A stretch of DNA of 64,000 nt from Rhododendron vialii. Lineage: Eukaryota > Streptophyta > Magnoliopsida > Ericales > Ericaceae. Position numbers and translations under genes: made by a program. Of the stretch, positions 23,301 to 34,842 are shown piece by piece (position 1 is the stretch's first letter; each line of letters starts with the position of its first letter). The notes under the pieces are model-generated. The model was not told the origin of the DNA. It saw only the letters and a list, made by a program, of their open reading frames with translations, and made no database searches. The DNA is taken from the NCBI RefSeq assembly GCF_030253575.1, contig NC_080559.1:34467501-34531500 (forward strand), in the 5' to 3' direction.

Positions 23301-23775
23301 TGCCTGCAGTGTAGTAGTGCATGTCAGTTCATGCTTTTGAATATCTGCTCTTTTCAACATCGCAATCCCAGTTTGTCTTTATATTTTCGAAATCTGTTCA
23401 TCCTTCCTACTACCTGTAGAGGTCCCGTAATTTTTCCAAGAGGAACTTAGCATTTACTGATTACTATATATGCCCCTTCAATACAACCATTAGTCTCTTC
23501 TTTTCTTCTCTCCCAATAATTTACGTCTATTGATCAATTTTCTTTCCTTGTTGGATGGAATTTCAGGTATGGATGTCGTGACAGCAATAGCTTCCATCCC
23601 GACTTACAGACCCGCTGAAAGAATCCGCCAATATAACGATTTTGCTCAGTTTATTGGAGACGATCGAGCCAAAACTGCTCGGGCAATCTGGAACAAGCCC
23701 CTTAAGACTGTTTATATCAGTGACTGTGGAGAGCTCAAAGTGACAAAACCTGCCCTTTCTCCTAGTCTACCTTAA
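20387..23775 (+). CDS. CYP28: CYP28-type cyclophilin (PPIase-like), probable thylakoid lumen
   Basis: I place two coding exons, 20387-21071 and 23567-23775, joined in phase (VLEG|MDVV) around a 2.5-kb intron; the protein is 297 residues. The N terminus looks bipartite: a Pro/Ser/His-rich plastid transit part, then twin arginines (residues 25-26, FTRRSLLFL) before a hydrophobic run and an Ala stretch, as in Tat-imported lumenal proteins. The cyclophilin-like domain follows (about 64-297: GRLVLGLYGNLVPLTVSNF, FPGQFF, LDSRNIVFGTVLEGMDVV). The usual catalytic arginine of FHR is not seen; the aligned segment reads VQKIFPGQFF with Lys132. This suggests weak or absent isomerase activity (inference). 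I recall At5g35100 (CYP28) as the closest match. The upstream frame is open further 5', but the ATG at 20387 fits the transit peptide. Confidence 0.9.
22485..23080. repeat. Tandem duplication of about 300 bp inside the CYP28 intron
   Basis: Two adjacent copies (about 22,485-22,780 and 22,781-23,080) share an ordered set of words: GCACTT-TCCAATCATCA, GATTGTCC, CC-A-GTTCTC, ATTTCACTAATC/ATTTCGCTAATC, AGAGTATTTATGA-like, GTGGTTCAAGTTAT, and ATAAGATTAGCTG followed by CCTGGT. The copies differ by many substitutions, so the duplication is not recent. Confidence 0.7.
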
Positions 23776-25520
23776 CCGTGGTATTCTGTATGTAAACAAA
23801 ACTCACATGTCAGTATTTTTTTCATCAGAAGCAAAAGTCTTGCCGTAAGTTACACATCGGAAAGAAAGAGAGGGCTCGTAGCCCATACGAATTCATATAC
23901 TCCAGCTGAGAAGTAAAAAATATTAATGTTATACTCCTATGTGCCTGCCTACATTATGCTTTTAACAAATCGATAGGTTGAAGAAGAAAAGGATAATGGT
24001 AAATGTGATTGATTGATTGAGTTGATAAACCCCTCTTTCATGGCATTTTGTTTTGATTGTGGATAAACTGGGATTGGGAGATGCTGCCAAGCACTCCCGC
24101 TTGGCAGCAGTGCAGAGCGGCCGATTTAGCAATGAACGGTTCAAATTTGTATGCGCTTATATTCAATCTGAACCGCCCGTACCAAGATGAACGGCTGGAT
24201 GCCGCTCAGCATGGGAGTGCTTGGCAGCATCCCCGGGTACGTGTAAACTGTGGGGTCCATTGATCCGTAATACTAAGATCAAAACAAAAGGGTCATGAAG
24301 TGATAAGATCTCATTCTGAAAGAAAGGGGACCACTGACTATCTGCCAAACACGTCCCTTTTACAGAGGCCTTAAAAGGGGTCAGTTCTGGGTTACCCAGA
24401 AACAAAGAATCCATCAGTGACCTGTACTGTAAAACAACTTATTACCAGCGATGCTTCAGAAGTTCCGTAGTTTTGCACTGGCAATGCTTTCACGAACACA
24501 ATATATGTGACTTGTGCTTGGTTGTACTAGCTTTTCTTCAATTTTGCCCAAAAAGAAGTGGAGATCAGTTAAATGATGGTGAGGTATTCAAGAGAATCCA
24601 CAAGGGACCTGCCAAACTATGTCCTTGGCATTGAAAGGCTTTGAACCAAGGCTCATTAATAGTGGTACCGGCAGGTCGCAAGAGTATTGGTTTTCCTAAT
24701 GTTTCGATATGTATCCGCACCGGAAGATACCAGATACCATTGCAGATTTATTGATGTTAGTGTTACTTTCCATTATGAAAATTTTAGCATAATATGAACG
24801 TTTCTCTAAAAGAGAGAGTAAATTTAAAAATAGTCTGATACCGACAAGTATCGCCGGTATTTGAGCTGAAACAAGATTACAGTTTTAATGTACCAGATTT
24901 GATCGAAAACAGTATGTAGCCGATGCCGCCCGGTATGTGATTCAGGTCCTTTCTTGGGACACGAAAGAGGCAAGAGCTATGCCTGTGAGGATTTCCTGCT
25001 TGTGAATACCCAAAAGGGATAAAATCAAGATGCCACAGTAGAGGCTCAGCAGTCGGCAATACAAATACTTCGAAGTAGTGAAATGGGACCACTGTCACAT
25101 AGCCAAACAGAAACAGGTCATTGTTAGGCAGGGCTCCACATGGGTGAGGGTTTTGGGTTCAAGGAACATCAAGATCAAGATGGAATAGCAAAGTGATAAT
25201 AAAGCCCTTGAATACTTGCAGCTGGACCACGATTTTTTTGGGTTTGGTTTTCTGCAGGAGAGCCATTCATTTAGACCCTTTGTTTAAACTCGGGTAGCTC
25301 TTGTTTGGTTACCGACAAAAATAAAAGCAAATCAAAGAACATAGACAACACCCATTTTCACTCATATATGTGTTGACTTCTTTTCTTGTAGAGACAATTT
25401 AGATTTAATAATAATCCTCACTCGTTATCAATCATCATGAATCCAAGTTTCGTCACCAGAAACTCGAGTCGTGTCACAGTTTTGCCGTCCGATTCCATGC
25501 CTACATGGTTAGTTTTATAA
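23776..25520. other. Intergenic region downstream of CYP28
   Basis: The first few hundred bases should hold the CYP28 3' UTR. I see no further gene; frames at 24,163-24,414 and 24,877-25,098 (minus) have no family resemblance. One short palindromic element (24,077-24,234) is listed separately. Confidence 0.45.
24077..24234. mobile_element. Short inverted-repeat element
   Basis: The left end GGAGATGCTGCCAAGCACTC is the inverse of the right end GAGTGCTTGGCAGCATCCCC; inner parts (GAACGGTT and GAACCGCC) also pair loosely. It is 158 bp, non-coding. Related words (GCCAAGCAC, GGATGCCACTCA) recur at about 57,750-57,870, suggesting a second degraded copy. Confidence 0.65.
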
Positions 25521-25523
25521 ATA

Positions 25524-25698
25524 CTCTCTCTGTTCTGATTTGTTTGTCCTATTTTTGACTTATACACGTCCCACATTGACTATTCAATTTTTAAATCAAT
25601 AGATCAGATTGTGTAAATTTTAAAACCAATTACTCAGATTTAATTTTCTAAATAAGTTGAAAATCTGAGATTGGACAAACGAATTGGGACGGAGGGAG
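25524..25698. mobile_element. Stowaway-like MITE
   Basis: The ends are CTCTCTCTGTTCTGATTTGT on the left and GGGACGGAGGGAG on the right, with TA outside each end. The inner words TTTGTTTGTCC and GGACAAACGAATT are inverse to each other. Non-coding, 175 bp. Confidence 0.7.
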
Positions 25699-25768
25699 TA
25701 TCATTTGACAATATAAAATGTAAAGACATGCAATGTCAAGTGTGTGATCTTTTCTGGATTAAAAATAA

Positions 25769-26182
25769 GTGTATAATCTCTATAACCCACAAATATTAAC
25801 TACTCAATTTTATAAGGAATCCAATCCAGCTAAAGACAAAGACACCATCCAAAGAGTATACCTTAGTCACTGTGTGATTTGTAATTTTTTGTTAATTCTA
25901 ACGGAAGTTGACCCAATGTCTAACCTTACATTGCCACCATATGATATACTACATGAATGGGATGTTCTCTATCTTTTTCTTTATGATGAGGAGAAGGAAA
26001 AGGAGATATGGAATGGGAGATTGTATAGACAGGTTATCCACTTTATATCCTTAAATCGTTATTCCGAATTTGTTAAAGGAAAAGAGAATGGAAGACAAAA
26101 GTTTGATAGGAAAGAGTTGTTTCTGGGGCGAACTCGACGATCTCAGATTCTTGAAGTTAATAATCGGATAAACCTCCAGTGA
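25769..26182 (+). CDS. Unrecognised 137-codon open frame, doubtful
   Basis: This is an open frame between two Stowaway-like elements. The product is charged, with an acidic part (YDEEKEKEIW) and a basic C-terminal third, and has no signal peptide, membrane span or motif I can name. There is no clear promoter, and codon use is the AT-rich mix seen in the flanking intergenic DNA. It may be a chance frame, an exon of an unknown gene, or organelle-derived DNA. I do not assign a function. Confidence 0.12.
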   Translation: MYNLYNPQILTTQFYKESNPAKDKDTIQRVYLSHCVICNFLLILTEVDPMSNLTLPPYDILHEWDVLYLFLYDEEKEKEIWNGRLYRQVIHFISLNRYSEFVKGKENGRQKFDRKELFLGRTRRSQILEVNNRINLQ

Positions 26183-26357
26183 CCCTAATAAAGGGACCGA
26201 GAGACCCTGCCAAGCATCAATGTATAAATTGCGTACGACACTTTGCTCTTTAATTAGTTTTTGAAAAGGAATTGCAATAAATACGGTTAGATGGAAAATA
26301 AAAATCTCCATCACTATAATAATCCAGCGTTGCTCTTCATTTTGTAAAAATGTAGTA

Positions 26358-26639
26358 CTCCCTCTGTCCATTTTTTAAAGTTCAGTATTTCATTTTGGGC
26401 TGCATCTTAATAAATGTCCATTTTATAAAGTTAGTGAATAAAAGTTGGTACATTTTTCATTTTGCCCCTAAAAGTAGATTCCATTTTGAAAAGTTAGTGA
26501 TTAAAAGTGTAATGATGATATCTCTATAAAGGGTAAATAAGGAAAGTAGAGAAAAAAGTTGATGTGAAAGGTGAAATGATGATATTTTCTTAAAAAGTTG
26601 GAGTTACGAAGTGAGACATTTAAAAAGGGATGGATGGAG
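26358..26639. mobile_element. Stowaway-like MITE (same family as 37,135-37,406)
   Basis: The left end CTCCCTCTGTCCATTTTT and right end AAAAAGGGATGGATGGAG are inverse, with TA outside each. The interior (CATTTTGGGCTG, AAAGTGTAATGATGAT, AGAAAAAAGTTGATGTGAAA) is the reverse complement of the element at 37,135-37,406, so the two are one family in opposite orientation. Confidence 0.8.
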
Positions 26640-26682
26640 TAATACTCTTGGAACTCTATTATTTCAATTTAATACTCCGTAG

Positions 26683-27423
26683 GGGGTGTTTGGATGGCCT
26701 AGTTTTGCATTTTCTAATTCCCATTTTTGGATTTTGGGTGTTTGGTAGGAAGAGGGAAAATAGATTTTGGGTAAAATCCATTTTCCAATTTCTTGTTTCT
26801 AAAACAAAACAGATAATCTGCAAAAAGGAGCTTTTTCAATTCCAATTTTTCCATTTTCGAATTTAGCCATGCCAAAAAGACAAGGCTACCCTTTCTCTTT
26901 TCAGATAATTCCCATTTTGCCATGGTTTTGAACGTTATCTCTGTGTACTGAATTATTTTGTGTTGTAATGTTTAGATTATAAATTTTCATCGCTTCTTGT
27001 ACTGTTTGCTTTTCCCATTACTTTGGTTTAAACTTCAATGTTAATTTAATTTTTGGTCAAAAACATTTTTGATGGAAAAGTAACAACAAACAATAATTGA
27101 AATAATAAAAATATAATTAAAAAAAAAACGGGGGACACCAGTTATGTACATAGCAGAATTTCGGAATTAAATTTAAGTAAATTGAGCCCAAACATTATTT
27201 ATATACATTATATACCATTATTAATAACCGGGGGCAACATAATAAAAAATTAATCCATAATTCATTTTCATTCAATATCTTCCAAACACTACTCCTACTG
27301 CAAAATGCATTCTGCATATATCGTCCAAACACTCTACCAAATACAAAATACATTTTGGTCATAATCCCAAAAGCCAAAAAGTGAAAAATGAAAAGCCAAA
27401 AAGTTGGCTCCCAAACACCTCCA
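26683..27423. mobile_element. Possible larger inverted-end element, GGGTGTTTGG ends
   Basis: GGGGGTGTTTGGATGGCC near 26,683 and CCAAACACCTCC near 27,412 are inverse, and several inner words (CCAAACACT-like, TTTTGGCTT) suggest internal half-repeats. I saw no clean flanking duplication, so the borders are tentative. Confidence 0.35.
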
Positions 27424-28245
27424 TAATTTGCGCTTAAAAAAATGTAAAACAAAATGTTACTAGTACTATCTATTGAGGCATTTGTTGAATGATGAGTCAT
27501 TGCCGTCGAGGGACGGCAGGAAAGTAGGAAACAAGTAGAAAATTTTTGGGTGTCAAGCGAGTATCACGTGACGGTACTCGTCGACGATTTCAGTTGTCTC
27601 AACGTGTTTTAGACGGTTTATATTTATTTTCTCTCTCCTCTTACCCGCCACTCCCTCTGAAATTCAAATCGTTCAAGTCTTCAAGACAAGTTTATATGGC
27701 TGGGAGCGCTGACAGAACAACATGTATGCGGTATCCGCTCGGCGTCCAAAAACTTCTCGGGAACAAGATACTGTATCAGTAGTAGTGTGACAGTGTAATA
27801 TTCGGAAGTAGTACAAAAAAAAGTTACACTAGTACTCCAATATGGTAAGTATAACAGTGGGGTCCACGAGGTTCGATCAGAGCGGTGGGGCCCACCCCGT
27901 TCTGGGACCACGAAGCAGGAGCGTGGACGTGTATAATTGCAGGCCGGCAAGGTCCGAAATTGTTGTGTGGCTTTGGTTGGCGCGTGCTTGCATGCGGTCC
28001 CCATTCTGTGGTCCATGAAACCTCGGCTTCACGCGTGTCCATCGTACGGGATATCAAGTCCTTGTCCGACAAACAAATACTGTACAACTGCTCCAACGCC
28101 CTTTTCGCCATACACCAGAATAGAATGAATGCAGGGGAAGAATCTCGGGACCGCACGTGACGGTATTTCAAGACGATTAAATAAATATTCTCGTCCGAGG
28201 GTGGTCGATCGGAGTTACCGAGTATTATTTAGAGAACGCAAAAAA
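27424..28245. other. Intergenic region, overlapping open frames without family match
   Basis: Between 27,546 and 28,171 there are several overlapping open frames on both strands in moderately GC-rich DNA. None resembles a known protein, and mutual overlap argues that they are chance frames. The region is distal upstream sequence of the KNOX gene. Confidence 0.4.
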
Positions 28246-28249
28246 AAAT

Positions 28250-28462
28250 TTTATTTTTTAAGAAGGCAATTTCAAGCTCAAATATTATGAACTTATTGAA
28301 ATCTAAAAATAAGCAATATGAATCTTGTTTGAAAGAACTCATCAAGGTCTTTTATACGATGCAAAAAAAATTGAAAATATATTTTTTATTTATATTATTT
28401 TTGAGTTTGAAAATATGAAATAAACTGTTTATTTTTTAAAATTTTTTTTGGAACGAGGCCTT
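28250..28462. mobile_element. Repeat fragment shared with 19,270-19,440
   Basis: The words ATTATTTTTGAGTTTGAAAAT, TGCAAAAAAAATTGAAAA and TTATTTTTTAA occur in the same order here and at about 19,270-19,440. The right end TTTGGAACGAGGCC followed by TTA looks like a Tourist-type terminus. The left terminus is unclear. This is a degraded non-coding element copy. Confidence 0.45.
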
Positions 28463-28887
28463 AGTGCCACCCAAGGACAATAGGGCAGCGCCAAGTGGTG
28501 TCCTAGTTCCTTCTCCATCACTTATTTATATGAGCTCCATACATTTATTGTTTGTGTGCTGGAGGGAGAAATTAAAGCACTACGTGGCAATGCATATGGA
28601 ATTCAATAATTTTTCGATCGGACAACACAAAGCGATAAGTGATTCCTTTACTATACTCCCCTCTAAAATCAATTGTGGTTTACTTCTATTTCAATTAGAA
28701 TTTTTATTTATTAAACAAACAAAACAGTTTTTTCGTCGTATAAACGAAACCAAACTCGAAAAAATAACCGTAGTCTCGTTTAACTCATGATGTTTAGAAA
28801 ATTCAAGCTACACAAGATTAGTTCGTGATCGAATTAGTTAAAAGCTCGCTCGAGATCGTCTTTAATTATTGCGTCTATTAATCGACA

Positions 28888-28897
28888 ATATATATAC
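28888..28897 (+). promoter_or_regulatory. TATA box of the KNOX gene
   Basis: ATATATATAC lies about 245 bp upstream of the KNOX start codon in otherwise mixed sequence, followed by a CT-rich leader (CTCACACTTTTTCTTCACCC). Transcription would start near 28,925. It is the best TATA candidate in the interval. Confidence 0.5.
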
Positions 28898-29037
28898 ATC
28901 CCCGTGGCACCCATCTAACCCGTTCAAACACTCTTTCTTACTCGCTCCCCCTGATCACCGCGTCAAACCTTCAAAGAGAAAAGTCTTCTTTCTTCTCACA
29001 CTTTTTCTTCACCCTCTCCCCCAACTTCTCCTTCCCC

Positions 29038-29067
29038 ATGGATGCATATAGATTATCCAAGGAGTAA
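29038..29067 (+). promoter_or_regulatory. Upstream ORF in the KNOX leader (9 codons plus stop)
   Basis: If transcription starts near 28,925, the first ATG met by a scanning ribosome opens a small frame, MDAYRLSKE then stop, ending 69 bases before the KNOX ATG. The context CCCATGG is reasonably strong, so it could reduce or tune KNOX translation. Conservation is unknown. Confidence 0.4.
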
Positions 29068-29136
29068 TAATTGTATCGGCTTGCTTATGTTTCTCCTGTA
29101 ATTTTGTCTTTATCTCCGTGAGAAACAGAGCAGACA

Positions 29137-31994
29137 ATGGCTTTCCACGGCCATCACCTCACTCAAGAAATGGCGCTCCAACACTTCTCAGACCAACACG
29201 CAGCGCTCTTACGCAACCAGTCCTCGCCGGACGCCGGGAAACAGCCGTTGACGGCTCCGACGTGGCTGAACAGCGCGATTCTCCGGCAACAGAGCCACCC
29301 CCAGCTGTACGGCGACGGCGGCAGCAGGTTCCTCCACCAGTGGCAGTCGAATATCGGAGGCGGTGACGCAAGCAATCGGAGGAGCGAGAGCGATGGAGGT
29401 GGCGAAGAGAGAGATTACGGGAGCGCCAGGTGCAAAGCGGACGTGCTAGCGCATCCTCTGTACGAGCAGTTGCTGTCTGCGCACGTGCAGTGCCTCCGGA
29501 TCGCGACGCCGGTCGATCAGCTGCCGAGGATCGACGCGCAGCTGGCGCAATCGGAGCACGTGGTGGAAAAGTATGGGGGTATTGGACGTGGTAATAATCA
29601 GGCTCTTGATGATAAGGAGCTTGACCAATTCATGGTAATTACTCTATTCATTCTGTTCATAATTCATACGTGTTTATGTCGGCTTGTCCTTATGTGTTCA
29701 TGTGTTGAGCAGTGCTTTTACTGAGATAAGGTGTGATTGAGCAAAGCATCCAGCACAACTTTTAAACATAACTGCATTTGGAGCCGTTCAAACTTCGATG
29801 CACATGGGTCCACATGCATCGGGCATTTGTGTTCGGAGTTGTGTTTTAAAGTTGTGTAAGTAGACTTTTTGAGGTGCGATTAGTGAATTTTAAAACACAA
29901 ATCATGATGCTTTGCTTTGCCAAATTCTGGAATGAATGGCTCTTGGCATAATTCAAATTCTGTTTGTCCTGTAAGGCTTTGTTTGGATAGAGGTGGATGA
30001 AGGGGTTTAAACCAAACAAAACCAAATCACAGTGAGCTTTAAGGTTGACATATGCGGACTTGGATGAAGGGATTTGAATGCTATATTGTAAAAAAAATGT
30101 AAGGTTGAGTCGAGGACTGGAGTGAGTTTAGAGGGGTTTTATTCAGCATTTGGTTCTAAGTCAATTAAGAGCATGGGCTGGAGATGCTCTTGTGGAGTTA
30201 AGATGTGATTAGGTAAATTCAAACCAAATCATGATGTTTTGGTTTACCAAATTTTATAACTTAATCGCTTTTTTCATAGTTCGCATTCTGTTAGTCCTAC
30301 AGGCTACAAGGCACTTCGTCCTTTACGCGGTTTGAGACTGGTTGTGTGAAAGACAAGACTCTAAGCATGACACATGCAGACTCGGATGAAAGTATTTGAA
30401 TGCTCTATTTTAACAAGAATGTAAGAAGAGGTTTGGTCATAGGTGGCTTGTGAACTTGAGTGGAACATGTTTTAGCTGTGGAATAAATGGTGAAATGGCA
30501 CAAATTTGGTTACGTTTTGTGCAAGAATCTATGTTGTCCTTCTTTATATTTTGTACTTATGGAAGATATAATGCTGTGTAGTCTTTTGATTTGAATTGGA
30601 GTGTCCAATCAATGCAACATAGAAGGAATCGTTTTATCTTGGTCCACTGATAATTGATGTGGGAATCTCATTGTTGATGTGGGACTAATCAACCTGTTTG
30701 ATGGCCCAATGTTTGTTGTGTTTGGAAGTTGTTCTGGTTCCAAAAGTTAATCAACTTTAATTTCTTGTTCTTTTTCTTCTCCTTTTTAATCAACTTGAAT
30801 TTCTTCAAATGGGACTCTTATCCACTTGGAAGGTTTCCATTCCTTCGGACCAGATTAATGAGCATCAGAGCAGGACATTAATTTCTTCATTTGGGAAGAC
30901 ATCCTAAGTTAAATGGTTTGAGCGAATAATTAGTGAAAGATAAGGTTTATGTTGGAATGTTTATATTAGTTGAAATTTAATGCCCTTGCTAAGAGTTGAA
31001 TGCCCTAATTGAAAGATCTAACTTGCATTTCTCTCATAATGATAGCCAAATCTGTTTGATGGCCTGAGACTTAAGACATCTATTCGGGAGAACAGCTCCT
31101 GCAAACCATATTGGATTAACAAGAAAAAGTCCTTTTGAAGTTTTCAGGATATTCTGTTGTGGCAATAACAAAACTATAGCCGTGAACCAGCCAGGTTCTA
31201 TAAGTTTTCAAAGAAGCAAATTGGTAGATTTCCTTTGAAAAGCTTTGGAGTCCTGTGCTAGCATACTTTGTGCAAAAACATATCTTATTAACATGAATGA
31301 TCCAAATATGTTTATGATGCAATCGATTTGTTATTTTTCATCTTAATCCTTCTTCCTAATGATGTAGGCACATTATGTTATATTGCTGTCTTCCTTTAAA
31401 GAACAATTGCAGCAACATGTCCGGGTTCATGCCATGGAAGCAGTCATGGCTTGTTGGGAACTTGAGCAATCTCTACAAAGCTTAACAGGTGATCACTCGT
31501 GTCTTCTGATTTAGCTGTGGTTTTTCTGGTGCGGCTGATTTACTTGTATTAAGTTTCATATTGTATGTAACTAGCCGGTACAATCACAGTAACATATAAC
31601 AGAGTTTCTAACACTGTCATTTTGTTTGCCACTTAACTAGAGTTTTGTTTCCTCAAGCCATTCTTCTGTCCCTCGAGGTCAGTACTGTGATGATAAAACA
31701 ACTTAATTCTACGATATGTAACTTCACTTGATGTATAAAGGGCCAGAAGATCATGCATTGTGGGCTCTCAAAAAAGGGTCTGTGCATGCATCCTTACAGG
31801 CATACGCTGAGAGGCTACTTTCTCTTTATGGACCCATGACACTCTAAGTCACAATGGATCAACCATGCAATTGCTCTATCACTGTTGTTCAAGTGTCTTT
31901 GTTTGTGTGTTGTTCTCACAGTCAATTGTTGTAGTTGGTTTTCAAGGTCACGTGGATTGTCACGCATGACAATATCTACTTTATTGTCAGAAAG

Positions 31995-32042
<48 letters not shown>

Positions 32043-33461
32043 CAAAAAAGACCGGGAAAGGCTTCATCCGAGTAGTTTTTGTTTGTTTTTTATCGAACGG
32101 TTCAAATAAAAACTGCTCAAATCAAGCCATTTCCGATCATTTTTTTTGCTGATTTTTTGCGGGTACCCTTAAAATCATGTTCTGAACACATCGAGCGGCT
32201 CGGATCATCGAAATCCGACCGGAAAAGAAGAGAAATGAGGAGGTTCACATATAAGGTCCTCATTTTAAGGTCTTTACCTGAAGATTTCTATATATATATA
32301 TATAAAGTATAAATCTCCCCATGTTTCTCGCCGTGCATGTGTGATTGTGGAGGTAGCTTTTACCAACATATACTGCATTCAATCTAGTGGGAGTATGTTT
32401 TTATGTGCAAATGGTTATTCCATGCCCTTAACTGCATTCCCATCATCCCATATGGGTTCTTATTGGTTTTAGCTACTGCAAGAATCATCTACGTAGCCAT
32501 TGTATCATTTGTGTCGGGAAAAGACCTTGTGCTCTCTTTGAAAACACTTATAGTTGCCACATAAACAGGTGTAGCACCTGTCGAAGGCACAGGTTCAACA
32601 ATGTCAGATGATGACAATGATGAAAATGAAAACAGTGAAACCAACTTGTTTGATGGAAATCTGGATGGGCCAGACAGCATGGGATTCGGCCCTCTCATGA
32701 CAGAAACTGAGAGGTCCTTGATGGAACGGGTGAGGCACGAGCTAAAGCACGAGCTAAAACAGGTAATGCTGCTCTATCAGTACTTGTTTCTTTAGCCTTT
32801 AGGCATTCACTGTAGCTAATCAGCTTTATGCTTCTTAGGGTTACAAGGAGAAGATTGTGGACATCAGAGAGGAAATTCTGCGCAAAAGAAGAGCAGGGAA
32901 GCTGCCCGGTGACACGACGTCCTCCTTGAAAGCTTGGTGGCAATCCCATTCCAAGTGGCCTTATCCAACGGTAAGTGTTACATGAAAGATCCTCCTTTGC
33001 TATCAGTTTAATCCAAAATTCCCAAGAGTTATCTTCGTTTAGATGAGTAGAAGGCTGTTGGAGGTAGATTGCTAGTTCTAAAGTGGATGGTTGATTATAG
33101 CAGATAGTAAAGATTTGTGTTGGTAAAGATCATGCATACGCATGTTCATTTTTGGAAAAGTAACTGTCATAGTATGTCATGTCTATCAAACTAACACTCT
33201 CAAATCCTCTCTTGGAATTTAGTCCTAAAATGCGGAATCGGATTAGAGTTTATTCCTACTTGAATAAGTTAAGTTAGGCCACTCTCATGTTCTTATTTCG
33301 CTGGCATAATACTGTTTCAGGAGGAAGATAAAGCAAGATTGGTGCAGGAAACTGGTTTGGAGTTGAAGCAGATTAATAATTGGTTCATCAACCAGAGGAA
33401 AAGGAACTGGCACAGTAACCCTTCAACTTTTACAGCTCCCAAGGGCAAACGCAAGAAGTAG
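29137..33461 (+). CDS. KNAT3: Class II KNOX (TALE homeodomain) transcription factor, KNAT3/4/5 type
   Basis: Five coding exons, 29137-29634, 31368-31488, 32569-32762, 32839-32970 and 33321-33461, join in phase at GT-AG sites into 361 residues. The N terminus [16 protein letters not shown] is the class II signature. In order come KNOX1 (about 98-138, [20 protein letters not shown]), KNOX2 (about 158-207, [20 protein letters not shown]), an acidic linker, the ELK domain (264-285, [14 protein letters not shown]) and a TALE homeodomain with the loop residues PYP (312-314) and recognition-helix [10 protein letters not shown] (336-345). Class II KNOX proteins act in the nucleus, pair with BELL proteins, and promote differentiation and secondary-wall and seed-coat traits in Arabidopsis. 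The protein is shorter than recalled AtKNAT3 (431 residues), mainly because the poly-Q/N N-terminal part is missing. KNAT4 or KNAT5 orthology cannot be excluded. Confidence 0.94.
31756..31886 (-). mobile_element. Diverged Au-like SINE in KNOX intron 2
   Basis: On the minus strand the order B-box-like word, AGCCTCTCAGCGTATGCC, GTAAGGATGCATGCAC and AGACCC matches the better-preserved SINE at 8,390-8,540 with many changes. The 3' part is eroded. Confidence 0.5.
31995..32041. repeat. (AT)n microsatellite
   Basis: About 46 bases of pure AT repeats in KNOX intron 2, directly next to a fold-back element remnant. Confidence 0.95.
32042..32312. mobile_element. Fold-back element remnant, same family as 42,975-43,322
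   Basis: The words AAGCC-TTTCCGATCATTTTTTTTGCTGATTT-type (split here as CATTTCCGATCATTTTTTTT and GCTGATTTTTTGCGG), GGTACCCTTAAAATCA, CGGATCATCGAAATC and ACGGTTCAA match the 43-kb palindrome in order. The left arm is shortened and abuts the (AT)n run. Non-coding, inside KNOX intron 2. Confidence 0.75.
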
Positions 33462-34313
33462 GTTTGTCGTAGCTGATATCTATCGTTGAAGTCAGATTGA
33501 GTCGAAAATCTATTATCTCAAACTTTGATTTGGAAGGAAGAAATTTGCGTGAGGCCGAAAGTGAGCGTTTCACACTTCAAACTCAAAAACCTGTTGCCAT
33601 TTCTTATTTGGCTAGGGTAATGCTATACAGAGAATTTGTGTACAAATTTCTCATACGAAATTATGGAGCCTTTCATGAACCGGTTCATTTGAAGACAACA
33701 CCCTCCACTCTGTAATTTTGAAAACCGCCGCTGCCGCATCATTCTAGCTTTCCCTTTTGGTTTTGGCTAAAATTGTTGGGGAAGTTCATGTAAGAAAGTA
33801 GGAAGTCCAGCAAGTCTGATTAGATTCAATATCCGAGCATATCAATCTGCATTCTGCAGCAAAAGCCATTTATGCTGGTTGTTTTTTGTTTTGTACCATC
33901 AGCTGGTGGATTTGTTTACTTTCGAATCTGTATTCTGATTGTTTGGCAATTTTCCCTCAAATCCATATGTGTTAGTTGTGTAACTTGTGGTGTTTATAGA
34001 AAACTTTCCCATTCTCCACGAACCCTTTTTGAGGCATCGGCAGAGAGCAGTGACCGTGAAGTGATCTACACCACTCCTTGTTTGGATCGTGCTTGCTATA
34101 GATATCCCACTGGATTTTCTTACGAGATCAAAATGTGCCATCCGTGATGCATAGGGGTCAAAGATTTGGAGATAGGAATGAATTCAAGTTATATTATTGA
34201 GCTTATTTTTAAAGAATCTTGGTTGTGTTTGAAGCACAAGTTGAGCTTGGGAAGAGATTCCTGTAAAACCAAAAAAGAGGGTAATGAAGCGGGAGAAGTT
34301 AAATTATTTACTT

Positions 34314-34473
34314 AAGAGCATCCTTATCGGCCTCAGCTGATTTTGGAATTGTAGCGAAGTTACAAAAAACTTCAAAGCAGCGCCGGAGGAAGCAAGGCTG
34401 ATTTTTCTGAGGTTTTGAGGGAATTACTCGGTACTTTGATATGGGCTTTCACAAGCCTAATGAGGATGCTCTA
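34314..34473. mobile_element. Small inverted-end element, AGAGCATCC ends
   Basis: AGAGCATCCTTATCGG on the left and CCTAATGAGGATGCTCT on the right are inverse. The same terminal word borders the element at 431-1040, so they belong to one terminal-repeat class. About 160 bp, non-coding. Confidence 0.6.
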
Positions 34474-34561
34474 ACATCCTATTATTTGGATTTCTTGAAC
34501 TTGATCGATGAATTTGTTTGTTAAAAAAACATTGGGGTAGCTTCTAGAGACCATAGAATTC

Positions 34562-34842
34562 TAGGGGTGGGCATGCCTGACACGAAAAATAAAATAAATC
34601 TATATAATTGAGTTAAATGTAAACATTTTTATGAGTAACTTTTTTCATTAGACATTAATTTGATGAACTGTTAATAAATAACAATAAAAATTAAGTTAAA
34701 AGTAGGACTTTTTGGCATGATACGACTCAACACGAACGACATGAAAGATTAGATGAGTTGAGAAAATACGGTGGGAATTCATAAATAAGATTTTAGAGAC
34801 ATAACACGAAAATGACACGAAATACCGGTTTGCCCACCCCTA
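34562..34842. mobile_element. hAT-like MITE, TAGGGGTGGGCA ends
   Basis: The left end TAGGGGTGGGCATGCC and right end GGTTTGCCCACCCCTA are inverted repeats of the type seen in plant hAT MITEs. The flanking 8 bases do not match each other, so the duplication has been lost or the ends were rearranged. 281 bp, no coding capacity. Confidence 0.65.

Noticed and set aside
27681-28171. Overlapping frames of 91-115 codons on both strands
   Set aside because: Mutual overlap with no family match; none is clearly coding.
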